In this document: piece by piece, positions 52,220 to 61,900 of the stretch
Numbering within the stretch: position 1 is the first letter of the stretch
Layout: each line of letters starts with the position of its first letter
Source of the DNA: CFX5 sp023384495
Lineage (GTDB): Bacteria; Chloroflexota; Anaerolineae; Caldilineales; Caldilineaceae
Reading direction: 5' to 3'
Length of the DNA stretch: 64,000 bases
NCBI GenBank assembly: GCA_048499455.1
Contig: JASNZV010000012.1
Span: forward strand, 124,001-188,000
Translations under genes and position numbers: made by a program
The notes under the pieces: model-generated
Seen by the model: only the letters and a program-made list of their open reading frames with translations
Database searches by the model: none
Told to the model about the DNA's origin: nothing

Positions 52220-52336
52220 TATACTCAAATCAGAATGAAAACCGGAGTCTGAAGTGCTCACACCGAGTCCGTGACTCGGCGGTTCACGGAACCGCCTGGA
52301 GCACAAAAGTCTGGTTTTCATTCTGAACTCAGTATA
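52220..52336. repeat. TATACT-bounded palindromic element, copy C (four-stem)
   Basis: 117 bp with ends TATACT (52220-52225) and AGTATA (52331-52336). Perfect 13-bp outer arms CAGAATGAAAACC (52231-52243) pair with GGTTTTCATTCTG (52313-52325). Inside are a GTGCTC/GAGCAC stem and two further hairpins, CCGAGTC/GACTCGG (7 bp) and GGCGGTTC/GAACCGCC (8 bp). The folded form would be cloverleaf-like. It is not a tRNA: the outer stem is 13 bp and there is no anticodon arm. Related to copies A and B. Confidence 0.7.
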
Positions 52337-52641
52337 ATCAGGTGACGGGAAGTGCGTAATGCGGGTGATGCAACTGCAACAGCCAGACAAACATTCGGGA
52401 GCAATACACAGACAAACGGAGCCAGGTACACACCGCCACTGGGCGCTTGAATGCCGGTTTCGATTTCGGTACAACCAGAGGCGGTAAATTACATGAAGGA
52501 AAACTACCAAATATATCGTACAACTTTTGCCGGCGGTTGTCAAGGGTTTTTTCGGGCGCTTTGCCGGCAAGTCACCTATTCTAGCGACAAAACCGCAACC
52601 GCGTCTTTTGCCCGCACACTGATTCGAGATCGCTCGTGTGA

Positions 52642-52671
52642 ATATTTGCGCGATCCATATTTGCGCGATCC
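52642..52671 (+). repeat. Tandem 15-bp repeat upstream of promoter
   Basis: Two perfect copies of ATATTTGCGCGATCC, head to tail at 52642-52656 and 52657-52671. The repeat ends five bases before the -35 box of the promoter of the HNH gene. A spacing of 15 bp would place two protein sites at about one and a half helical turns. This is a likely binding site for a regulator; its identity is unknown. Confidence 0.6.
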
Positions 52672-52676
52672 GGGGT

Positions 52677-52705
52677 TTGACACCGGGTCTATCGCCTGCT
52701 ACAAT
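52677..52705 (+). promoter_or_regulatory. Consensus sigma70-type promoter for the HNH gene
   Basis: TTGACA (52677-52682), a 17-base spacer, and TACAAT (52700-52705). This is a near-consensus pair and would give a 5' leader of about 65 bases before the ATG at 52778. Confidence 0.6.
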
Positions 52706-52777
52706 AATACAAGATAAGAAGAGTTATGTCTTATGCATTCTTTCTTGCACTATTTTTAGAGAGGACTGTGCTATATT

Positions 52778-53284
52778 ATGACTAAGGGCGCAAGAGTACC
52801 GATCATCAATGGGCTGAAACAATGCCCAAAGTGTGGAGAAAATAAGCCAGTTGATGAATACTATAAAGACCCCAATAATCAGTATGGCGTTCGCTCTCCA
52901 TGCAAAGCGTGTATCAAGCTTGGCAGCAAGGCTCGATACGAGCAGGAAGGAAGCACGGGGAAACAGAACAACAAAGCTCGGCTAGCTGCTAGAACCGAAC
53001 TTAAGCGGCGGCTAGTTGCAGCGGCAGGTGGTAAGTGCACGCGGTGTGGCTACAATGAGTTCATTTCAGGCCTGGACTTCCATCATGTACATGGTGAGAA
53101 GGAAGCCACTATGGCGAACCTTCTTATGCGGGCCGCTGGTAAACGAGACGATTATTTGGAAATGGCATTTAGAGAAGCCAAGAAATGCATCTTGTTATGT
53201 CGGAACTGTCATGGCGCGCTTCACGCCGGTGAATGGAACGCGGAAGAAATCGCGCAATCGCATACGAAGCAGGCGCGGCGGTGA
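52778..53284 (+). CDS. HNH endonuclease with N-terminal zinc-binding module
   Basis: 168 residues. N-terminal CPKCGENKP and CKAC form one zinc site (residues ~16-46). The HNH part has CTRCGYNEF, LDFHHVHGEKE, then CILLCRNCHGALHAGEW, with His pairs and two further CxxC sites. This is a phage/mobile-type HNH layout and is not fused to a cargo motif. It is on the plus strand with its own strong promoter, next to a recombinase gene, and its base composition is more AT-rich than the eCIS genes. It may be part of a mobile module rather than of the injection system. Confidence 0.85.
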   Translation: MTKGARVPIINGLKQCPKCGENKPVDEYYKDPNNQYGVRSPCKACIKLGSKARYEQEGSTGKQNNKARLAARTELKRRLVAAAGGKCTRCGYNEFISGLDFHHVHGEKEATMANLLMRAAGKRDDYLEMAFREAKKCILLCRNCHGALHAGEWNAEEIAQSHTKQARR

Positions 53285-53317
53285 CATCAGTAGGGTGTGG
53301 TTGAGGACTTCTGAAAA

Positions 53318-54187
53318 ATGACGAACTTAATGAGAGTGCCTGATTCGCAGCAGCTTTTGCGCCAAGCAAATAGCGACGAGCACCTGATCGCCCTCTGGCT
53401 GCACGGCAAGAGCGAGCACACGCAACTGGCGTACCAGGCCGATATCCGCCGCTTCTTGGATTGCGTCGGCAAGCCGTTGCAGCAGGTGAACCTGCAAGAC
53501 CTACAAGACTATGCCGACTCACTGACCGGCCTGAGCGACAACACGCGCAAACGCGCCATCAACAGCGTCAAAAGTCTCTTTACCTTTGGCCACAAGCTTG
53601 GCTACCTGCCCTTCAACGTGGCGGCGGCGTTCAAAGCGCCCAAAGTGAAGAATACGCTGGCCGAACGGATGCTGAGCGAGTCTGAGGTGCTGACTATGAT
53701 TGCGCTCACGCAAAAGGAACGCGACAAGCTACTGCTACGCCTACTCTATGCCAGCGGCGGGCGGGTCAGCGAGGTGTGCGCGCTCAAGTGGCGCGATGCG
53801 CAGCCCAACGGCAATTCGGGGCAGGTGACGCTCTTTGGTAAGGGAGGCAAGACGCGGGCAGTGAAACTCTCGGTGGAGACGTGGAAAGCATTAACGACTA
53901 TGCGAAGGGACGCCGGAGCTGACGACCCAATCTTCCGCAGCCAGAAAGGCGGCCATCTCGACCCCAGCCAGGCCTGGCGCATTGTACGCGCCGCCGCCAA
54001 GCGCGCTGGCATTGAGGGTGACGTGTCACCCCACTGGTTCCGCCACAGCCACGCCTCCCATGCGCTAGATCGCGGCGCCAGCGTCGCCCTCGTGCGCGAT
54101 ACACTCGGCCACAGCAGCCTCGCCGTCACCAGCATGTATGTCCACGCCAAGCCCGACGACAGCAGCGCGCTCCATCTCATTGTATGA
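53318..54187 (+). CDS. Tyrosine recombinase / integrase (XerC/D-like)
   Basis: 289 residues. The N-terminal core-binding region (QLAYQADIRRFLDCVG) is followed by the catalytic domain with R149 (GGRVSEV), Lys in GKGGKTR near 175-178, H239/R242 (HWFRHSHAS), H265 (LGHSS) and the nucleophile Y274 (SMYVHAK). All catalytic residues are present, so the enzyme is probably active. It does not look like the housekeeping Xer pair because no partner or XerH context is visible. It lies 33 bases after the HNH gene. It may mark an edge of a mobile region that includes the eCIS; no attachment site was found. Confidence 0.9.
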   Translation: MTNLMRVPDSQQLLRQANSDEHLIALWLHGKSEHTQLAYQADIRRFLDCVGKPLQQVNLQDLQDYADSLTGLSDNTRKRAINSVKSLFTFGHKLGYLPFNVAAAFKAPKVKNTLAERMLSESEVLTMIALTQKERDKLLLRLLYASGGRVSEVCALKWRDAQPNGNSGQVTLFGKGGKTRAVKLSVETWKALTTMRRDAGADDPIFRSQKGGHLDPSQAWRIVRAAAKRAGIEGDVSPHWFRHSHASHALDRGASVALVRDTLGHSSLAVTSMYVHAKPDDSSALHLIV

Positions 54188-54246
54188 CTCACCTTACGCA
54201 GTAGGTGGTAGTGACAGCGGATCGGGCCGACGCCCGGCGCGCCATG

Positions 54247-55488
54247 TCATGCCGGAAGATTGGTCGCCATCATGCGCAGCAGTTGCGCATAATTGCGCCC
54301 TGGCGCGATCTCGCCCAGCACCACGGGCTGCGCGGCGCCGGTGCAGGCCGGCACATTCCCCGGCCAGCCGTGAATCGCCAGGTAGCCCAGCAGCGCAAAG
54401 GCCAGCGCCTCTTTGGCGTCCGCGTCGATCCCCAACGCATCGTGCGTACACACTTCTACGGGCCGCCCGAGCGCCTGTGCTAGACGGTGCGTTAGCCGCG
54501 CCACGAGGTGTGGGTTGCGGGCGCCGCCGCCCCCCACCACTACCTGTGCAATGGGGCCAGGGGCAAAGCGAGCGTAGGCGGCGGCAATCGAGGCGGCGGT
54601 CAATTCAGTGAAGGTCGCCACAAGGTCCACGGGGTGTGCCCCGCGCTGCGTCGCCTGTTGCCACCATTGTTCGCCCAACATACGGCTGAAGAGCTCACGC
54701 CCTGTTGTCTTGGGGGGGGATTGGTCAAAATAGGGATGACCCAGCCAGTCGCGCAGCAAGGCCTCATCAACCTGCCCCGCCGCCGCCAGTTGGCCCTCTT
54801 CGTCATAAGAGAGCCGCCCCGATGTGGCCTGGCCCGCCGCCCAGTCGATCAGCGCATTGCCCGGGCCGGTGTCAAAGGCCAGCGGCGGCTGCTCCATGCC
54901 CCACGGGGGCAAGAGCGTTACATTGGCCATGCCGCCGATGTTCTGCACTGCGCGCCAACCGCCGTCGACGCCATTGAGATTGACCGGTGGGCGCAGCAGA
55001 TGCCAGTCAAACGTGGAGGTCAGCGGCGCGCCCTGCCCTCCGGCGGCCACGTCGGCTACACGAAAATTCCCCACCGTGGTAATGCCTGTCCGCGCGGCAA
55101 TGATGGCCGGATCGCCCGTCTGCCACGTGCCGGCCACCTTGCCGTCGGGCGCTACGTCGTGCCAGAGCGTCTGCCCATGGCTGGCGATGAGATCGATCTC
55201 GCCTGGCGACATGCCGGCTTGCGCCAGTCCATCGAGCGTGGCCCTGGCCATCGTTTCGGCCACGGCCACATTGAGGCGACACCAGGTTGCTGCGGGCGAA
55301 GGCTCGGTGAATGCAGCGAAGATCGCCGCTCGCTCGTACGCAGGCCAGGGCGCCGTATGAGCGTGGACCAACGCCAACCGGAGCGCGCCAACCGGATGGG
55401 TTGCGCCGGCCGGGTGACCAGTCACATCGGCAATCGCAACGTCGATGCCATCCACCGAGGTGCCGCTCATCAGGCCAAGGATGCGCAT
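54247..55488 (-). CDS. anmK: Anhydro-N-acetylmuramic acid kinase
   Basis: 413 residues, full length. It phosphorylates and opens 1,6-anhydro-MurNAc from the cell wall, giving MurNAc-6-phosphate for recycling. Motifs: MRILGLMSGTSVDGIDVAI at the N-terminus (ATP-phosphate site), LIASHGQTLWHD, FDTGPGNALID, and VVVGGGGARNPHL near the end. Cytoplasmic. The start overlaps the preceding stop by one base, so it forms an operon with the acetyltransferase gene. Its presence in a window with a cell-wall-attacking cargo set is likely coincidental. Confidence 0.97.
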   Translation of the reverse strand: MRILGLMSGTSVDGIDVAIADVTGHPAGATHPVGALRLALVHAHTAPWPAYERAAIFAAFTEPSPAATWCRLNVAVAETMARATLDGLAQAGMSPGEIDLIASHGQTLWHDVAPDGKVAGTWQTGDPAIIAARTGITTVGNFRVADVAAGGQGAPLTSTFDWHLLRPPVNLNGVDGGWRAVQNIGGMANVTLLPPWGMEQPPLAFDTGPGNALIDWAAGQATSGRLSYDEEGQLAAAGQVDEALLRDWLGHPYFDQSPPKTTGRELFSRMLGEQWWQQATQRGAHPVDLVATFTELTAASIAAAYARFAPGPIAQVVVGGGGARNPHLVARLTHRLAQALGRPVEVCTHDALGIDADAKEALAFALLGYLAIHGWPGNVPACTGAAQPVVLGEIAPGRNYAQLLRMMATNLPA

Positions 55489-55931
55489 CAGGTGAAGTCC
55501 AGTTGCATCACAATGGCCGAGAGCGGACAGGCGCCCTGAAACTCAGCCGATGCGGTGACCGCGGCTGGCGCGGCCCCCCGTTCGATGGGCCGAAAACCAA
55601 AGCGGCGAAAAAAGTCGGCCGCCGTCTCAGTCAGCAGCACCAGCGTAGCGAGTTGTTCGGCGCGGGCGCGGGCGAGCAGCGCATTGACGAGCGCAATCCC
55701 AACCCGCTGCCCACGCAGCTCGGGCGAAACTACCAACGACCGCAAGAGCGCGTGATTGCCGTAGCGTTCCCACCCCACCGCGCCCACCAGGCGATCACCC
55801 TCCACCGCCAGGATGAAGTCAGCCAGGTGCGCCTCTGCGCCATCCAGCGGGAGTTGTGCGTCAGCGAGCAACATGGCCACGCTGTCCCAATCTCGAGGTT
55901 GCGCAGCGCGAAAGAAGAGTTCCCCAGGCAT
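55488..55931 (-). CDS. ArsN2-like GNAT N-acetyltransferase
   Basis: About 147 residues from the ATG at 55931 (GAGGAGAGCG ribosome site). GNAT fold: LAVEGDRLVGAVGWERYG, ALLRSLVVSPELRGQRVGIAL with the acetyl-CoA loop RGQRVG, then TETAADFFRRFGFRPIER. These blocks, with QGACPLSAIVM at the end, resemble arsenic-resistance N-acetyltransferase ArsN2. No arsenic genes are visible nearby, so a general detoxifying acetyltransferase is equally possible. Cotranscribed with anmK. Confidence 0.82.
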   Translation of the reverse strand: MPGELFFRAAQPRDWDSVAMLLADAQLPLDGAEAHLADFILAVEGDRLVGAVGWERYGNHALLRSLVVSPELRGQRVGIALVNALLARARAEQLATLVLLTETAADFFRRFGFRPIERGAAPAAVTASAEFQGACPLSAIVMQLDFT

Positions 55932-56062
55932 CGCTCTCCTCATGAATCACTGGATGAATCACCGGATGAATCACCGGCAGTCAAATCAGTGCCGGTCGAG
56001 CGCCTGGGGCCAAGACCCCAGGCAGGCCGCGATCGCGGCAATCAACCGTCGCTCGTGCGATG

Positions 56063-56479
56063 TCAGACCAGCGAGGCGGTCAACTGGATATTCACACTGT
56101 TCAGCGCCTTGGAGACGGGGCAATTGGCCTTGGCGGCGTCGGCGTGCTCCTGTAGCGCGGCTGCGCTGAGATTGGGCACCTCTGCCTTGCACGTCAGCTC
56201 AATTTTTGTGATCGTAGGGCCGGCCTCCAGGTGCACCTTGGCCACCGTTTCAATGCGCGTCGGGGTAAACCCTGCATTGGTGAGCAGCGCCGAAAGGAAC
56301 ATGGAAAAGCAACCGGCATGCGCCGCGCCGATCAGCTCTTCGGGGTTTGTGCCCGGCGCATCCTCAAAGCGCGACGCAAAGGTGTATGGCCCCTCATAGA
56401 CGCCACTGCCAAGCTTCAGATTGCCGCTACCTTCCTTCAACGTCCCTTTCCAGACTGCTTCTGCACTGCGAACGGCCAT
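56063..56479 (-). CDS. OsmC-family peroxiredoxin
   Basis: 138 residues. Reduces organic peroxides using two cysteines: AAHAGCFSM holds the peroxidatic Cys, and KANCPVSKAL the second. N-terminal WKGTLKEGSGNL and FEDAPGTNPEELIG fit OsmC/Ohr. Good ribosome site AAGGAGAAACC before the ATG. Cytoplasmic stress enzyme. It stands alone between the acetyltransferase pair and a membrane-protein gene, apparently as a single unit. Confidence 0.95.
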   Translation of the reverse strand: MAVRSAEAVWKGTLKEGSGNLKLGSGVYEGPYTFASRFEDAPGTNPEELIGAAHAGCFSMFLSALLTNAGFTPTRIETVAKVHLEAGPTITKIELTCKAEVPNLSAAALQEHADAAKANCPVSKALNSVNIQLTASLV

Positions 56480-56639
56480 GATGGTTTCTCCTTAGAATGT
56501 CTTGTCAGAATGTCTTAAATGTAAAGTGTCGTTTGAAGAAACGGGGACTGCCATGCACAAGGAAAACAACCACATCCCCAATGGAGCCTATTCTATCACA
56601 CCGGGTCATCCAACGCCGGATTTGGATCTCGGTGAGTAA

Positions 56640-56671
56640 GGTGACAGTCACTTTTGAAAGTGGCTGTCACC
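56640..56671. terminator. Hairpin after the membrane protein gene
   Basis: Arms GGTGACAGTCACTTT (56640-56654) and AAAGTGGCTGTCACC (56657-56671), 15 bp with one mismatch and a two-base loop. It lies just after the stop of the minus-strand gene at 56691. No U-run follows on the minus strand, so it is only terminator-like. Confidence 0.5.
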
Positions 56672-56690
56672 ACCTAGCGTGAAAACTGCG

Positions 56691-57473
56691 CTAGGGCCAG
56701 TTAAGAATCTGGCCGCCCAGATTGAGGATATTGGGCGAACACGCGCCAAAGTCCGCCGCGCCCCGCTGGAGACTTTCCCAGTCCTCAAAGTTGATCGATT
56801 CCTCGACGGTAAAGAGCGCGCCAAGACACTGAGTGACGGTGTTGACCAGGTCATAGTGTTGTGCGCTGATCTCAAATGGTGGCGTCGCAGCCGCCAGATC
56901 ATTGTTGATCTGGCGCAGCTCGTCCGTCCTCGCGTTGATCTGCTCGCGCCAGACGCCGTCACCCAGTTGCAGATTGGCCAAAAGCTCATTGAGTACGTTC
57001 ACGGTCCGTAGCATATCGTCAATGCGTGGGCCATACGCGGCCTGGTATACACCGCCGTCGCTCATCGCTGATGGCGCATCCTCCACCGAATCGGCAAACG
57101 GCGGCTCTTCGGGCGGCGGGGGCGTCTCGGTGGGAAGCTCTGAGGGAGCAACAATCGGCGGGGGCGTCTCCGTTGGGGTCACAGACGGCTCTTCCGCCTC
57201 AACCGGTGGCGGCAGGGGTGATTCAACCACCGGCAGCGGCAGCGGCGAAGCGGGCAGCGCAGCCGGCACGGCGGTCAGCGCACCCAACATCTGCCCCCAA
57301 CGCATTTCCGAACGCACCATGAGCGCGGCCAGCGTCACCACCGCGCACAGGGTGAGCAACGCGCCGGCAAAGGTCAGCGCGCCAAAGATGGCAAAGCCCA
57401 GCGCATAGCGATCCATGCTTGCTGTGGATTCTTCACGCTGCGGCCTGCGCCGGCGCGGTGGGAGAACGATCAT
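56691..57473 (-). CDS. Single-span membrane protein with Pro-rich linker
   Basis: 260 residues. Basic N-terminus, then one membrane helix (about 25-50: FAIFGALTFAGALLTL). A long Pro/Thr/Glu-rich linker (about 75-135) follows, then a helical C-terminal domain (about 145-260) with two Cys (TQCLG, GACSPN) that might form a disulphide outside. The membrane topology suggests the C-terminal domain faces outside. No family recognised; a second start near residue 20 (MDRYALGF) is possible. Confidence 0.7.
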   Translation of the reverse strand: MIVLPPRRRRPQREESTASMDRYALGFAIFGALTFAGALLTLCAVVTLAALMVRSEMRWGQMLGALTAVPAALPASPLPLPVVESPLPPPVEAEEPSVTPTETPPPIVAPSELPTETPPPPEEPPFADSVEDAPSAMSDGGVYQAAYGPRIDDMLRTVNVLNELLANLQLGDGVWREQINARTDELRQINNDLAAATPPFEISAQHYDLVNTVTQCLGALFTVEESINFEDWESLQRGAADFGACSPNILNLGGQILNWP

Positions 57474-57727
57474 GGCTCCAGTATATCATAGAGCCGCGTT
57501 GCAGCCCACTTGATCCGAGAACAGCGCGCCTCTCGACTTTCATGGTCGCAGCGCCGCTTTCTGGGATACACTTGGGCGCGCCGCTACGTCAACTGTCGCC
57601 ATCCGCCGCAAGCACAGATGAAAAGTGTGGATGTCGATCACGCTTACTTGCCGCCAACCGTGATCAGCAGTAGACTTAGAGGCCATTCAAACCAGCGGTC
57701 GCCCGGCGCATCTGTGGAGAAGCATCT
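57474..57727. other. Intergenic stretch between divergent genes
   Basis: 254 bases between a minus-strand membrane-protein gene and the plus-strand CPBP gene. Promoters for both must lie here. I see no RNA gene, repeat or clear promoter motif. Confidence 0.4.
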
Positions 57728-58786
57728 ATGTGGGGACAAGTCGGTTTTCTCGCCACCAGTTTTTTTCTGCTCGGCTTGATCATGTGGGTTGCCAATGTGG
57801 CCGAGCAACGTAGGCAACAGGGCCAACCCTACCAGGGTCTGGCGCTGGTGAGCTATCTGACGCTCATCGTCTTTTTTGGCTTTGCCGTGATCATTGGGCT
57901 GGCGCTTCAAGGCATGGATGTCCTTCTCCGTACCCAGCCCCAACTGTTGGACAATGCCGGCGTCAACCTGAGTGACGCGCCCATCGAATCCCTCGCCGTA
58001 TTGGGCTTGGGCCTCTGGTTGCCCTCGTTGATTGGGGTTATTCTGTTGTTGCCCCCTGTGCGCCGTCTGGCCGCCCGATTGATCCCGATTGACCCGCAAA
58101 GCCCGGTTCATGCGGCAGCGCTGGCGTTGATGGCGTTGGTGGGGGTCAACCTACTCACCACGCTGGGCATGGGGCTGGGCAACCTGGCCGAATCCATGGA
58201 GCAGCAGGGGCTGGGCGAAGACAGCGGCGTCTCGCTGGCGACCCTCTGGGGCCAACAGGTCTTTACGGCCATCTTCGCCATGGTGGGCGTGGGCTGGCTC
58301 TCGCGGCGCACCTTGCCCGAAACCATGGCGCGGCTGGCGCTGGTTATCCCCTCGTTGCGCCAGGTTTTGCTCGGCGTTGGGGTGGCGCTGCTGCTGATCC
58401 CCACCGCGCTGCTGGTGGCCGCCCTGGGCGAGTTTGCCGGCGTGGGCGCCGATGCCGATGTCGAGCGGCTGGCCGAGCAACTGATGGGGCCGCTTTTTCG
58501 TTCGCCACTGGGCATCATCTCGATAGGCGTGGCCGCCGCCCTGGGTGAAGAAACGCTGTTGCGCGGCGCCGTCCAGCCCCGCTTTGGCCTGTTGCTCACC
58601 ACCATCCTCTTTGCGCTGCTCCACAGCAACTATGGCGTCAGCATCTCCACCGTGATTGTCTTTGTGGCCGGGCTGGCGTTGGGGATCCTGCGCATGCGCA
58701 CCAACACCACCACCGCCATGATCGCCCACGCCGTCTACAACTCGACGCTGGGGCTGCTCGTCTATCTGGGGGTGAGCATGACGTAG
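57728..58786 (+). CDS. CPBP-family intramembrane protease
   Basis: 352 residues with about eight membrane helices. The glutamate pair is in AALGEETLLRGAVQPRF (EE..R motif), followed by ILFALLHSNYG and MIAHAVYNS, the histidine and asparagine of the CPBP (Abi/CAAX-protease) active site. Such proteins sit in the cytoplasmic membrane; bacterial members have roles in signalling or bacteriocin self-protection, but here none is indicated. The ATG has GGAGAAGC upstream. Confidence 0.92.
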   Translation: MWGQVGFLATSFFLLGLIMWVANVAEQRRQQGQPYQGLALVSYLTLIVFFGFAVIIGLALQGMDVLLRTQPQLLDNAGVNLSDAPIESLAVLGLGLWLPSLIGVILLLPPVRRLAARLIPIDPQSPVHAAALALMALVGVNLLTTLGMGLGNLAESMEQQGLGEDSGVSLATLWGQQVFTAIFAMVGVGWLSRRTLPETMARLALVIPSLRQVLLGVGVALLLIPTALLVAALGEFAGVGADADVERLAEQLMGPLFRSPLGIISIGVAAALGEETLLRGAVQPRFGLLLTTILFALLHSNYGVSISTVIVFVAGLALGILRMRTNTTTAMIAHAVYNSTLGLLVYLGVSMT

Positions 58787-58923
58787 GTGGGGCCCAACCT
58801 GTGTTGCGCCGTGCAATTCGCACACAGACCCATCTCGTACTATAATAGCAAGCGCCTCACACCCGATCAACCGCATCCATGCCAGCCGCGCCCAAACGGC
58901 GCGCAACCAAGGAGCCAATGACG

Positions 58924-61900
58924 ATGCTGCGCAATCCGCCCTTTATCGGCAATTTCCCCATCTCTCAGTCGTTTGGCGACAACCCCGCCCAATATGCGTT
59001 TGTGGCCTGTGGCGGCGCGCTCCTGCGCGGCCACAATGGCGTCGACTTTGCCACCCCCCTGGGCACGCCGGTGACCGCCGTGCAGGCAGGCGTGGTGCTC
59101 GACGCCCGCGAAGACCCAGACCGCTTTGGCCACTTTGTGCTGCTGGGCCATGAATGGGGGCAGACGCTCTACGCCCACCTGGCCGAAGCGCGCGTCACCC
59201 GCGGCCAGCAGGTCACCGCCGGGCAGGAAGTAGGCCGCAGCGGCAATAGTGGGCGCAGCAGCGGCCCCCATCTCCACTTTGGCATGCGCATCACCCCGTT
59301 CAGCGTGGCCGACGGTTGGTGTGGCTATGTCGACCCCAAGCCCTATCTAGACCGGCTGACCCAGCCGCGCGGGGCGGTCATGGGGCCGCACATTATCGGC
59401 GGCGTCCATCGCCATCTGGACCTGCTCAACCGCTGGCAACCGCGCGCCATCCTCGTGCTCGACCCCAACCCTACCGAGATGGCGCTGCTGCGCGAGGCGT
59501 GCCCCAATGCCGTCATCGTGGGCCGCGTCTTTGAGCCCGACCACGACATCGAACACCGCATCCGCGCCAACCCGCAAGAGGCGGCCCGCTGGGCGGACGA
59601 CAAGGTGATGAGCCGCATGTCGCCCCATGTGGATTATTGGCAGTTCGCCAACGAGGTGCTCCAGGCGGGGGATGGGCTGCCGCTGCTCAACGCCTTCGAG
59701 CTGGCGCGCATGGAGCTGGCCGAAGCCAGCGGCTACAAGTGCGCCATCCTCGCCTTTAGCGTCGGCAATCCCGACCTGCCCGAAAACGACCGCATGGCCA
59801 TGTGGCGGCTGGTCTACCCGGCCATCGAGCGCGCCGAGCGCAACGGCCATGTGGTCGCCATTCACCAATATGGCGCGCCCGACCTCTTTAGCCCGGCGCA
59901 GGATTGGTACGCCTTCCGCCTGGAGCACCAGGTATTGCGCCGGTTGCCCTACAAGAAGGTGCAATTTATTATTACCGAGTATGGCGTCGACGGCCTCATC
60001 GACGGGCGGCCCCAGCCCACCGGCTGGCAGGGCTTTACCAGCGCCGAGAACTATGTCGAGCAGTTGTTGCGCGCCGGCGCCTATCTGGAGCGCTTTTCGG
60101 GGCGCATTGCAGGCTACAACATCTTTACCCTGGGCCACAACATGCCGTGGGGCACCTACGACATCGCCGGCCCCGCGGCCGACCTGCTGGCCGAGCGCTC
60201 AGACCGGGGAACCTGGGGGCAGGTCAACACGGCGCCGGGCGGCATTGCGCCGGGCGAGAGCGACCAGACCATCGACCCCGGCGGCACAGCTGGTGGCGGC
60301 GGCCAGCCCCCCCCTGAACCGGAACCGACTGAACCGACAGAGCCGGAACCCGAACCCACCGAGCCCGAAGAGCCAGCGCCCACTCGCCCGGTGGTAGAGC
60401 AGCGGATCACGCTGTGGTTCGAGCAGGCCAACATGCGCATCCGCGCCTCGGCAGATCGCCCCGACCGCCCTACTGGGGAGCTCGTCTATGTGGTCAAAGA
60501 CATTTTTACTACACGAAACGGATCATGGGAACCGTCACCCGAACCCGCCGCCATCCCCCAATGGGCGCGTGACGCCTATCTGGCGGCTGAGTTTCTCGAA
60601 GCCGGCGCCGATCACCATCTCTTTGCCCGCGTCCTCGATTTGGATGGCAACCCCATCCGCAACCACGAGGTCATCTTCTGGTCTGACGGCTTTGACCGCC
60701 TGGGCGACAGCAGCTATGACGGCTACGTGCGCGAGCGCACCAAAGAGAGCAGCGGCTGGGCCAATCTCTTTATGGGGCCAAGCAGTTCCTTTGTGCCCGA
60801 GCGGGGCGAATCGGGGCCGTGGTGTTGGGCCCCCGCTGGCGGCGCTGATGTGGTCTGTGGCGGTGGGCTGCCCGCTCGCCACCATGTCTCCACCTTTGTG
60901 GTCTGGCAGGCCGTACGCCGCGAGGATCTGGAGCAGCCCCCGGTGGAGCCGGGCAAACCCGTTGAGCCGGAAGAGCCAGCCGAACCCGACCGGCCGGTCG
61001 AGCCGCCGCCCCCACCACCTGTGATCACACGCCGGCTCGGCGATTGGGTGGCGCCGCTCAACGTGCGCATCCGCACGCTCGATGAACGACCCGACGCCGC
61101 CCAACAAAGCAGCGCCGAGATAGTCTATATACTCAAAGACCTCTTCACGACGCGCGACGGCTCGTGGGAGCCCACCAACATTGTCGGCTCGGTCAATCAA
61201 TGGGCGCGCGACGCCTATTTACGACCCTGGGGCGCGCCGGACTATTTCGACGACGCCGGCGCCGATCACCATCTCTTCGCCGCCGTGATTGGGCTGGACG
61301 GCCAGCTTCTGCGCGAGCAGGAGGTTATGTTCTGGTCAGATGGCTTTGACAAGCTGGGTGACGCCAGTTATCAGGAATATGTCTATCGACAGACCAAGAG
61401 CCATTCGGGCTGGGCGAATATCATCACCGGGCCGGGGGCCAACTATGTGCCCGAGCGGGGCGAGTCGGGGCCGTGGTGCTGGGCGCCTGTTGGCGCGGCA
61501 GAGGTGGTCTGTGGCGGCGGCATGCCGGCTAAGCAGCATATCTCTTTCTTTGCCGTCTGGCAGGCCGTGCGCCGCGAGGACCTCCAGCCGACGCGCCCAC
61601 CCCAACCGTCGCCCGGAGATTACAACATCTGGCTGCCGGTGGTGGGGGGCGGGCAGGCGCGGGGTGTTGAGGCCGCGCCTGCGCCGGCCGCCACGGTCAC
61701 TCCTTTCGACCCGTTGGCGTTGACGAGCCTGGCCTTGGTGCGCGCCGCGGCGTGGAACCGGCTTGGCATCGAGTTCCGCCCCGATTCGCCGCTGGCCGAA
61801 TATGCCCGGCGCAACGCATTGGGCATGCCTGTCACCCAGGAGTTTGTCAGCGGCGCCCTGCTGGCGCAGGGCTTCCAGGGTGGCATCGTCTATGCACCCG

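Larger units (their letters stand above)
52034..52777. promoter_or_regulatory. Gene-free region between eCIS ATPase and HNH gene
   Basis: A 744-bp stretch without a believable gene, in places clearly more AT-rich than the eCIS genes. It holds palindromic element C (52220-52336), a tandem 15-bp repeat (52642-52671) and a consensus plus-strand promoter (52677-52705). The minus-strand eCIS run must have its promoter in the left part, but I could not identify a convincing -35/-10 pair there. Confidence 0.5.

Noticed and set aside
52220..52336. tRNA-like cloverleaf
   Set aside because: The outer stem is 13 bp and perfectly AT/GC palindromic, there is no 7-base anticodon loop or T-arm consensus, and the ends match a palindromic element family instead.
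52151..52570. Minus-strand frame in the regulatory gap
   Set aside because: It runs through palindromic element C and has no start signal, family or usual composition.
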